Shown piece after piece: positions 45,501-55,800 of a stretch of 64,000 bases of DNA. A program made the translations under genes and the position numbers. The notes below the pieces were generated by a model. It was not told the origin of the DNA. It did not search any database and saw nothing but the letters and a program-made list of their open reading frames with translations. The DNA is from Haliclystus octoradiatus (Eukaryota; Cnidaria; Staurozoa; Stauromedusae; Haliclystidae). How positions within the stretch are numbered: position 1 is the stretch's first letter; the number at the start of each line of letters is the position of its first letter. The stretch lies in NCBI GenBank assembly GCA_916610825.1, contig OU744452.1:7782021-7846020 (forward strand), read 5' to 3'.

Positions 45501-48500
45501 AGCGCGGAATGATTGGAGCTATAAGGAAGCAATTTAAAAAGAAAGATAACTCAAGTAAGTTATTTTACAGCTGTTTCTAGGACTAGTATCCAGGTAAACA
45601 CCGAATGATCATATAGTGTAAAGCGCATTACAATGGCTTGCTTGAGAATTATATTATCAAGTTTCCATTAAATGTATGAACCTTGACAAAAACATCATTT
45701 AAACAGTTCGTGGATGAAATGAGCAAAATAAGATATATATTCTCCTCACCTACGTGACTGACTATCCATAAAGTAGAAATTAATACAAATCTGATTATTT
45801 ATTCAATAAATCAGTAATGCGGGTAGCAGCGGCTTCCCGGGGAGGAGAGTGACCCCTGAGGCACCCCCGGGATTTGCAAAACAACATGTGCATAAGTCAT
45901 TTAACCCCCTGGGGTATGTCAGTAATAATTTTCAATAATCCCCCTCCCCCAGGGACAAAATAGTACTTATTAAAAATGATGAATTTTTCAAATTTTCTTA
46001 CAAAAGATTCAACTACAACACCCAGAGAATTACGCAATTATACAAAACTGTTGTTATAACTTTATCAAAATATTAAAATTCCATGCGTTGAAGATAGCCA
46101 TATTCGAGTACTAAACATTACATGCAAAGTCAAAAAGGGTAATAGAAAAGTTTTAAAGTTTTTCTTAACAAACAACAGCTTCGATGAAAAATAAGAATGA
46201 AGAAACGAAACGCATTCAGTTCATAATTGCAGACACTTTGGAAAAAGCCGCTGAATAGCATTACAAATCTGGTGGGTTATCCCACAGGGTGATTTTCTGC
46301 TTTTGCAACATGGAGAAAATCCCCCTCCCTCAGGTGCTCGTGTTCTCTAGCAAATCTCAACCCATCCCCCTGGGTCCCTATGAGTTCCCGTTGGGTCACC
46401 CCCCGAGCAGTGAGCACACTGAGTTATATCCTTTTTTGTGTGACACATTCCACAATAAAATATCCAAGTCGAATTTTGTGCAATGATGAGACGAAATTAG
46501 TAAAAATTGTGCAATTTCGAAGGTATTACAGTGCTAAGGCTCCCAAAAAAATAAGCCAAATGCCTATCGCCGGGCAAAATTGACAAATACTGCCCCGGTC
46601 AGAAATTATTCACAGTTATTACGCGATTTAGTAGTTTTCTAGTTAAAGATGAATTCCGCGTTCCTGAATTTCTTACTTCTGCTGATCGTTGCCTTTCTAC
46701 GGACGGTCTCCTCTCTTGTGGGTGGTGATTCTTAATGTCGCTGCTGAGGTCTTTGTTTGTTTCCATATTTGTATTTCTGCTCAATGAACTCTTAAAGTTC
46801 AAAGGCATGAAAGCAATATAAAATTGCTAAGATTGTATCTGATTTTTCTCAACACATTTAAAATAGGTAATAGGATTTTTACGATCATAATATCGCAAAT
46901 AGAATAAGGCAGTAAATCGTATCTGAGAGTTCAAATTAACAGTACCGACACCCCGACAGTGTGCAATCCAATTTCTTTAATCACAATCAAAAACCCCTTG
47001 TCAACTTTTATGTATTGCACAACTTAAATAATGATTTCGTTGTTTAAAGATTAAATCAAAACAGAACTCAAAGTGAAAGTTTTCTCAATTTAAGAGCTAG
47101 ATAAAGAAACATCCGAGTCATTACATCTTCTATATAATTATATCGATAAAGTAATTAAAGTTATTCTCTTATTGTGATTCAATCAATCCCTACCATATTT
47201 GAAATCTGATTAATTATTTTATGACAAAAGTATTGGCGACGTTATTATCATTTCGCATTTCACACCTATTTCCTCTTTTGAATAACAAAAATGTTTTAAT
47301 CTACTGTTAGCTAAAGAAAATTGACAGGCGATTTCTTAATTGATATGAGTCTTTTGTCATGGTAAGTGTAAGGAATGTCTGCTGACGAATACAATGCAAC
47401 AAAGTTTGACCGGGAAAGTTTATTGGATCCTTGTATCGGCAGCAGAAGATACATTTTAATAATTTGAATAGCCTAAAACCATTCACAAAATTTGGCCTTT
47501 CTAACGATATATCATGCATCATCTTCCGTGCAGTAACGATTGCGTGATGATGCCTCATTAAACACACAGACAGATTTGAGGGAAATTTAAAAGTAGATAA
47601 TTCTTCCAGAATTTAATGTATCATAACCGATCAAGTGAATTGCGTTTGATTATCTCTAAGTGAAAGATTGATGCCTTAAACATGATAACTTTTACACTTA
47701 ATTCAGGAACAAACCCTGGTCACTGATTTAGAGGGTATGAGAATTTACAAGGGGTGTTAGCTCAGATGGCAGATCAACCAGACAACCAAACTTTGGATCT
47801 GATCATATGCGATCAACTTTTGTTCAAATCCCCCGAAAGTCAACTCAGCCTTGACGTTATGTAAAGTATCAAAACGAGTACCATCTTCCATGATGACGGA
47901 TGGAATGGTCCAGAGGGAATTGCATTGTGAGTACCTGCAGCGCATCGTTGCGCATTGACAATTGACTCCCATCTGCTATGAAATCTGTTGAAGTTGATCT
48001 GCAGTGTCGCGGCAGTAAAGAGTATTTACAATCAATGCTCTTAGCGAAAAGAGCCACTCCTCTAAAAATAGAAGAATGGGGCAGGCGCCTTCGGTAGGGC
48101 AGTACCGTCTCAATCACTAATTTACTTGTACGCATCGATTCAGTCTCCACCACGAATTCAAGATTAACATATAAGTGGAAGTGCAGCATCCCTTCAAATT
48201 ACACCCTCTGTAATTCAACTTTGGTTTGAATTAATAAGATTAACTTTGTCCGCCATGCTCACTTGAGATCTGTTATGTGCTCATCTGCATAATATATGTG
48301 TGTGTGAAAATTGTCCTTTTTAAATTGCCGAAACATTAGTTTTCAGGCGCTAAAATGGCAGGATAAAATATTCATAAAAAATTTTAACCACATTATCATA
48401 GAGGAGGATGAAATACTATCAGTATATTATCATGTGAAAAACCCGATGTATTGCTTATCGGAAAGATAATACAATTTTGCATCAATGAACATGGTTTCTT

Positions 48501-51500
48501 TTTGCTTAATTAGTATTATTCTTGCTATATTGATAAAAATTAAAAGTTTGTATTTGCGGCATGCAGCACTTTTGCAACCAGAAAATAAGATAGAAAACGT
48601 AGTTTGTTTCAAGTTCTGAAGTTCTAAACGTCAACAAACAACAAAAGTCCGCAACAAAATGCTCAAAGAAAATGAAAAATTAAACTGTTTTGTTTGTTTG
48701 TAATCTGTGATGTTTTCCGAGTTTATTAATTGCTGCGAGCCCTGCGAGTACCTTTCTAAGGGTATTTAATGAGAATTCAGCTGTGTCATAGCCTGGGAAT
48801 TTTTTTGTCCCACAAGAACTTGAAGAATGTGCTGACGCCTGCCTAAAATTGCGTCTCAAAATTTGCTGTTTAATATTGCTATCATTACAATTGAATTGTC
48901 TTTTGAACAATGTCTGGTAATTAACTGTTACTGTTTTCCAAAGTTGCAAATATTGCTAATATAACCACATCGCTTTGTATTCCTTTTCTGTTTTTACCGT
49001 ACAATTTTACAATATTTTCAAGATTTGAAACTCTCACTTTTTCCATTGCTTATTACTCAAAAAGCACTTATCCGTTTATCGCAAAAAGCTTGGAAAAGTA
49101 ATCAAGGCACTTAGTACAACAAGTCAAGGCCAACATTTTGAGTTTTAATTTGCTATGAGTCGAACCTAATAGTAGGGGAAATATTAGTAGGGGGATTGAG
49201 TCTCGCTCCTTCCACATCGGGTTGTTGTTTGAATTTTTTAACTTAATTGAATAATTTTTTAATCCGTAGATAACAAATCAAACTCCGGAAAGGCAACAGC
49301 GACACAGATATTCATTGTCTATTCAAATGATACTAAAGATCACATTGAACGCATTAAAGGATTGGCTAACTCATTGAGAAATAAAGGTTTTGATGCAAGA
49401 TTAAATAAAATACAATCCGAGGACGGAGGTGTTAATAGTAACAGTCAATATTTGTACAAAGAGCTAAAATCATCACGTTATATCATTGTGGCGGCAAGTC
49501 CATTGTTATGGAAAACATTACAAATAGCTGATCGATGTTCCAGTGAAGCAATCTCCATGCCTAACGGTAATTAATTGTATGATGCAGATCTCTGAAATGC
49601 AATTTTGTTTAAGGGGTAGTTCTTGCTCATATCTTCCAGCCAGGGTCTGGCAAAAGTTTCAGCCTTCTATTCTTCTGAATTTGCTATAAACTTGCGGAAT
49701 CTAGTATTCCAGGATTCCTTCTTTTGTCGGACCCTGCTGCCAGTTTGCTTTTAAACTCTAAAATCTATTTTATGTTTGAAGATCAACATAAATAGGTTCA
49801 ACTTTAAAACGACTCTGAAATCAATCCTTTGAAAAATTTGTTACATAAATTGAACTTGATATTGATCTTATTGTCATTGGTTGTTAGAAGGGTCCGACAC
49901 AACGTTTTCCTTCCGGAAACCTAGATTTCTACCCAAAAATCTTCTGCCAATTTTTCAGGGAAATACTGTAAAAACATCAAACAACAATTCAACAATTTCT
50001 GTTTTCTTCCTGCCATGGTAAAACAGTGTATGGTAAGAGAAAATATTTCAGCACTGTATATCATCGCTTTCATACAAAACTTTGCCTTTGAAATCGTTTG
50101 ACAATTTTGACATTGAGATAATAAATAACAAGCTTCTGGGTAAGTTAATTAGTCTTGTTTGCAAAAAAGTTTGTTTAGGACTGCCTTATTTTATTTAGGA
50201 AGCATTTAAAATGGTAAATAGAATTAGAAATTATTCAAAATAATGAATAAGAACAAGTGAACAACAATTAAAGGAGACAAAGCTCTTTGGAAGTTTGTAC
50301 AGCCTTCTGGAAACCTAGTTGCTGGGCTGCCAAGTTACATCGGACCCTTGTTGTTAGGGTGCTGTACTTCGACCTACAGACTCTTGGGTTCAATCCGTGT
50401 TTGCAGACAGTGGGTTGGTTGGCATCTAGCTATTAAACTCACACACACACACACACACCAAAAACACTAACCAACCACTCCAGGAAAATAACCTTGTAGC
50501 CTACCCGTCTGTGGTAAAATGATACAAATTGAATGATTTAATTATAATTGCATATGTGGTGATGATGTATTAGATGATTATTATGGCAATGATGTGTGCA
50601 CTCAGGTCAGTGTCAGAGTGTCCGCACTTTGTGCCGGAGACTTGGGTTCGATTCCTCGTCTATGCATGGATGTTTGTCTTTGTCTGTAAATGTGTTTATG
50701 TCCTCCAATTAGCAAGCATCTGTGCTTACGTGATGACTATCAGTTATCATGTAATTAACTGGAAACAGAATATTATTATTATATTATTATTTATCATATA
50801 CTATCATATTCGCTTTATCAATTTTAGATCATACAAAAGCGATTGGTCTTATTATGACATATATTAGAGATGATCTATTTCATAATGGATGCTGCTTCGA
50901 ACGTTACCTAACTGTGTTAATGGAAGGTTGTAAAGCAAAATATGTCCCAAACGCATTGAAACCTGCTGTTATACATAGATGGCCTACAGATGAAACGAAA
51001 GTTTTACATCGTCTGTTACAAGTTAAAGAGTTTGAATTTGAACCTATTGCCAGAGAATTACCAATAATTAAACCGAAGATTATTAGTGAGAAATTATTTG
51101 CTAACGGTAAGTTGGAGCTTACTTATAGGGGTGAGACGACTGTTTTGATAATATACTCATTATCGCATAGTAGGTTATGGTTGGGACCCAAAAATAAATA
51201 TTGCATTAAGCGATTAACGCAATTTTGAAAGAACAATAGAAATCAAAACAATAGAAAGTAAACAGAAGAAAAGATTGCAAAAATTTCACAATGATAGGCG
51301 GTAGACTTTTCTTCAGAGCATGGTTTTATAAAGAGATATTAATTAAACATCGCTGTTTATATAACTTAATTCTGTAAAATTAGCTCAAATTAAATTAAAA
51401 TAATATCTTTCTGTTTAAATTAACTATTCATTCATGTCGAAAGCTTATCTTTCGAAGTTGATATCACCTTGCTGCCTTTAGGCCTACTTGACTTGCAAAT

Positions 51501-52160
51501 TCTTGATTTAAAATTTGTAATTCAAAATCAGATAATCATCAAACTTGATAGACTAGTGTTTACATAAAGAACTGTAAACAAAGTTTAACTTCGGAAAGCA
51601 AAAGGACTCCATTGATTCTACAGATTCACTTAGACAGATTTAATTTGTTGACACCTCATCAAAAAAAGAATCAGATTACAATAATAACACACTAAGTGAT
51701 AAAAAAACCCGCTTGGGATCAAATTTTGAAAACAGTTTTAAAAATAGTTAAACTTTAACTATCAAATCGGCATTTAACACCTGTAAAAATTTCATTATCG
51801 TCTCACCCCTAGTTAAGTAGGTGTCTCGATTAGCTTGTGTCCTCCTTTTCCTGGAATTTATGACTGTTGATTCCTTAAATCAATGAATGAAATCTTTCAA
51901 TTATGCTTAAAAATTACAAACAATAATTGATAAATCACAGCACTCGCTGTGGTGGCCCGTGATTTCTGATGCTTTCTTGTTTTCTCCTTTTAGCCTTTTA
52001 TGCGCCAAATATCAATTGCTCATGGTAGACTGTGCCGCAATTGCTTATTGGTTTATGAATTGTAACCAGATTGTGAACAAATTTGAGGTTGAAGTATTAA
52101 TTATCTAATTTGCCATTAATATTATAATCTCTATGTTTTTTATCAGGTTTGCAACTCTGA
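42229..52160 (+). CDS. Act1/CIKS-like adaptor: death domain plus SEFIR domain, five exons, 396 aa
   Basis: Exons 42229-42595, 45321-45554, 49270-49566, 50828-51106 and 52147-52160 join in phase 1 at every junction and total 1191 bases. Residues about 12-120 form a death domain (LKDLEI, QLIDCLHNIRRPDAVEIV as its last helix). Residues about 123-205 are a Ser/Asn-rich linker with a basic patch. Residues about 214-365 form a SEFIR domain: IFIVYSNDTK at its start, YIIVAASP in the middle, FERYLTVLMEG and HRWPTDETKVLHRLL at its end. Act1 (TRAF3IP2/CIKS) binds IL-17 receptors through SEFIR-SEFIR contact and signals through TRAF6; invertebrate CIKS-like proteins carry the extra death domain. The match to the Act1 C-terminus extends into the LPxxK tail. 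A missing upstream non-coding exon is possible. Confidence 0.88.
42858..42885. other. Perfect 28-bp palindrome
   Basis: TTCATGTTAACATA followed by its exact complement in reverse, with no spacer, in the first intron of the CIKS-like gene. Could form a cruciform or be a remnant of a foldback element. Confidence 0.9.
43950..44345. mobile_element. hAT-type MITE, truncated relative of 28705-29157
   Basis: Starts TAGGGGTGAGACGATGATAA and follows the 28705 copy through its interior (GTGTCAAGT, ACAAAACGATGTAAACAAA, ATTTTGAATTTCA), with a short internal duplication near 44170-44260. The right inverted end is missing. Confidence 0.6.
44860..45090 (+). mobile_element. tRNA-derived SINE, family B, copy 1
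   Basis: Shares with 47757-48066 a B-box-like GGTTCAAACCCCC, a core AGAGGGAATTGCATT and CATCGTTGCGCATTGA, and an end CTGTTGAAATTTATCTGCAG. Lies in CIKS-like intron 1. Confidence 0.6.
45321..45554 (+). CDS. CIKS-like exon 2 (linker)
   Basis: 78 codons between TTTTTAG and GTAAGT. Encodes a polar linker ending in the basic stretch IRKQFKKKDN. Too short and uneven in composition to recognise alone; frame continuity on both sides supports it. Confidence 0.8.
47757..48066 (+). mobile_element. tRNA-derived SINE, family B, copy 2 (with tRNA head)
   Basis: The head has A-box TTAGCTCAGATGG and B-box TGTTCAAATCCCC. The body matches copy 1 and the tail continues to CTCTTAGCGAAAAGAGCCAC, which is also found inverted at 54414-54506. 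Lies in CIKS-like intron 2. Confidence 0.65.
49270..49566 (+). CDS. CIKS-like exon 3 (first half of SEFIR)
   Basis: 99 codons between CCGTAG and GTAATT. Begins with Asn/Ser-rich residues then IFIVYSNDTKDHIERI; contains YLYKELKSSRYIIVAASP. Confidence 0.88.
50828..51106 (+). CDS. CIKS-like exon 4 (second half of SEFIR)
   Basis: 93 codons between TTTTAG and GTAAGT. Contains MTYIRDDLFHNGC, VLMEGCKAKYVP and HRWP, the C-terminal SEFIR landmarks. A hAT-type MITE begins 19 bases after its end. Confidence 0.88.
51126..51811. mobile_element. hAT-type MITE next to a splice donor
   Basis: Ends TAGGGGTGAGACGAC and TCGTCTCACCCCTA are inverted repeats 686 bp apart; the interior differs from the 28705 copy. 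It begins 19 bases into CIKS-like intron 4. The flanking octamers CTTACTTA and GTTAAGTA match only partly. Confidence 0.65.
52147..52160 (+). CDS. CIKS-like exon 5 (14 coding bases and stop)
   Basis: After a TTTATCAG acceptor the phase-1 frame reads Gly-Leu-Gln-Leu-stop. The acceptor and phase fit, but with so few codons this is the least certain exon. If exon 4 were instead read through its donor, the frame would continue 41 more codons into MITE sequence, which is less likely. Confidence 0.6.
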
Positions 52161-52413
52161 CGTAACAAAGTGCTACCTTGGTATTATCAATCAAATCGAG
52201 GTAAATAGTAAATATTGACTATGTCATTAATTAATCATTACTCTATTACTGTAATTACATTTCAATATTATTATTATCATTATTTCTAAATATATAACCT
52301 TTGTACAAATTGATCTAATTGTATCTAAACATAAGCAGATTCTATATTATAGGTTTAGTAATCATCACATGACTCTCTTTGATATGATTTAGCCTCATTT
52401 TATGTGGATACAT

Positions 52414-52419
52414 TTTATT
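52414..52419 (-). terminator. Polyadenylation signal AATAAA of the SGNH gene
   Basis: On the minus strand, AATAAA lies 12 bases after the TAA stop at 52431-52433. That would give a very short 3' UTR, in keeping with the convergent gene ending only 270 bp away. Confidence 0.5.
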
Positions 52420-52430
52420 TGATTTAAATT

Positions 52431-52852
52431 TTAATCTAATGCATTCTTCAAATCTTCAAATATTATTAAAGCCATACGCTCATATCCTCTTGGTTTTAAA
52501 TGTAATCCACCTTCAAAAAATTGTCCAATAAGTTCTTGATCATTGTAAAATTTACCAAGTTTTCCGGCTAATTCAGATAAAACAACTTTATCGTGATGAT
52601 CATAAGCATATTGTCTGATTTTTTGATTGACATCTTCCCTGACTTGTTTGACATCTTGACATGTATCTTGCGTTTCACAAAATATCTCTGGGATGGTAAC
52701 AGCGACGGTCTTTGTACCGTGATCATGAGCAATTTGATGCAAACCAAATATGTTTTTTGCGAGATCATCTGCTGTTACTTTCGTTGTTTTCATTTTGTTA
52801 TATATATCATTCGTACCACCCAATATTATTACCCAACCAAAATCATACTTCG
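52431..52852 (-). CDS. SGNH-fusion exon 4 (blocks III and V)
   Basis: 140 codons plus stop after a TTTCTAG acceptor. Has WVIILGGTNDIY (block III Asn), AHDHGTKTVAVTIPE and the terminal block FEGGLHLKPRGYERM. Confidence 0.88.
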
Positions 52853-55800
52853 CTAGAAATGAACATAACAGTTAATAACAATGTGTATAACATATAACAT
52901 CCGAGTTTCACGCCATACGGCGATCATTATGCAACTATCACTTGCCTGATGATCGCTTTATATATGGCGCGAGACTCGGAGTAGCGAGAACAGTATGTCT
53001 CTTTTTTGACTCATTTTATCTTTAATAAAGCCCTGATATTTATCATTGAGCACTATACCTAGTAGCCTGCGTACAAGCTCCGAGGTTTTTTCTGAAACCA
53101 TAGGGATATGTGAACTAAAGCGTGACTTTTAGCCTAGCAAGCTCCCATGAGTTTGGAATATAATTTATGCATTACGTTGTATTATCATTAAGATCATTGT
53201 TGCTGCTGATGAGTATGACGTAATGTACGAAGAGTTGTGATTTTGTGAAAATTGATCGTTTGTGATAGAGTGTGAATCGGAATGTGAATATTTTTGATGG
53301 GCTATAAAAATCACACATTAGTTCACAGACCCCATGGTTTCAGGAGAAAGCTCGAGGCTGGTACGCAGGCAAGTGTAGACAATTTCACATCATTATTTAT
53401 CTAACATACAACATATTTAACAAATAGTTCATACTTTCCGTGAACTATGCTCTAATAGCACCACGAGCGGCACGTAAGGAGAAAACGAGAAGGCATTAGT
53501 AATTTTCGTCTTCGAGTTTTCCAATCACCCACGAACGTCTAGATAAGGGGTCATCCATATAGCACATCTTCAGTTATTTTCACTTTTTGGATCCCCCTTT
53601 GCTCTTTGTAATAGCTGTCGGCGTACGCTCTGAGCTTTAATCAGTGTTACCTATTTCAGTATTTCAGTCAATCAAATCCTCTATATAAATATCTCTTGTA
53701 TAGTTTATCAATTAACTGTGCTAGTTCATCATAACAACCAGTTTTAAAATCATACTTTTACCTTGGGAACTCCCATGTGTTGGTTATACGGGGACGTATC
53801 ATACTTAGATAGTTACATTTTACAAAATGTGGGGTACAAATTTCAGAAATCTCTAGCTTTCTGTTGTTTTTTGCTTTTGTTTTTCTATTGTCCTAAGACT
53901 TCCATATTTATGCTACTCGCAGCATAGAAAATGAAATATGGAATTTTAGTTAAATATTCGAATTGTCATCCCTTACCGAGATTGTCCAAAGAACACCCTC
54001 CCTGGTGCTTAATAGTACACAAATATTTTCATCGTACTTACTTTGTTTGAAGATTGTTTCTAATCTTTGTCCCATTTTTCCTGAGGCCAGATCACCGTCT
54101 TTCCCTTCATTGTCAGTTATAAAACATGTCTTTGAATCTAACTTATTTAGTAAAAGTTGTAACTTGTTTGTATAAGGATGATGGCTTTTGCCTTTATTGT
54201 AATATCCTCTTGTCAAACTATCACCAAAGCACATCACGTGGATAACTTCATTAGTGCCTAGAAAGTACAAATCATAATCTGCTACACAATTGCTTCTATG
54301 ATTAGTCGCTTACACAGACGACATTAATTAATGATATGATGAACATTGGAAGTTATGTAGTAATGGAGACGTGAAATTCCCTACTGGTGCCCGTATCTTT
54401 CTTCTATATCTATGGAGTAGTGATTCTTTTCGCTAAGAGCTACGATTGTTAATGTATACTGATCTCAGGTGCGACACTGCAGATCGATTTCAACACATCT
54501 CACTTTGATATTTTTTGACGGGGTGTACCATTCTCAGACATCAATGAAGTTGGTAACATTTTACAGTTTACATGTCTTTTTTTTACGATCAAAACATAGG
54601 AAAATTTCGAAAATCTTCTAAATTAAAACCGTAGCATTTCGCACGAATCTGAAAAAGACACCCATTAAAATGGCATGTCTCCGTAAAGCCGATGTATGAA
54701 AGTTCCCCTTGGATTCCATGGCAGATACATCTTGATTGGAATCTAACTGAGCTTTCTAAATGGAAAGAAGAAATTTGTAGTGCTACTACAAATTAAATCT
54801 AACCTTTCTGTTCTTTACAAATCTTCTCTTTCTCTTCAGATGAATCTAAAATAATAATAAAAACCAACCAACAAGAAATAATACCAGAATACTATTAATA
54901 ACCAATTAGTATACTAATAATTAAACCTAAATCATATCTCACCTGTCCAATACATATCATCAAGATTTAATTGATCATTAACACCAAAGATAACAGATGA
55001 TGATGATGACCACGCAGATTTTTGTGATTGTACACCCTGAGATGTAGTATTATGTTGTATGGTAGTATTTGGCAATGGATTACTAAAAATCTGAAAAGAT
55101 GTCCTGTTGACAATTTTTGTTGGTATATTTGGATCCATAATTTGATTGCGTTTAGTTGCTATTACCTGTTTTGTAATAATGTCATCGTTGCCTTCTAATC
55201 CTGAACTGGGATTTGATTCTAAATGAATATTTGGGTTTGGTTCTGAGAGTTGACTTGGGTTTAGTCCTATTTGTTGATTTGATTTTTGTTTTGAGTTTTG
55301 TTCAGTTGAATATTGGTTTGACTTTGGTAACACGTTTTCGTTCAAGTTTTGTTTCAATTGTTGATTTGGTTTTGGTTGAAAACGTTGACTCGACTTTAAT
55401 TCTAAATCAGTTGTTTTATGTTGCGTTGAAGGTATTAGACTAATTTTTGGTGCCATAAAACCTTTTTCCATTTCATTCTGTGACGACGTCAGTGTCACGA
55501 TTGGTTGTTGTCTATTTGTTTGCAACCAAGTAACTTGTGATGAGTCTAATGGTACTACATGTATGCCTCTTAAGTCCCCCGTTTGTTGCTTCATCGGTTG
55601 TGGATGATAATACATAAAATGTTTAGCATGCGGTAATCTTAGTTCTTCAATAATATGTGGATGATGTGATAATCGTTTATCATTTTGAAATCTCATTAAA
55701 AATAATGATTGTGTTGGTCGAACTACTCTATGTAATTGATGATCTAATGGTATACCCAAATGTGGTAGATCTGAATTCTTTAAATGTTTTGTTGTTGGTT

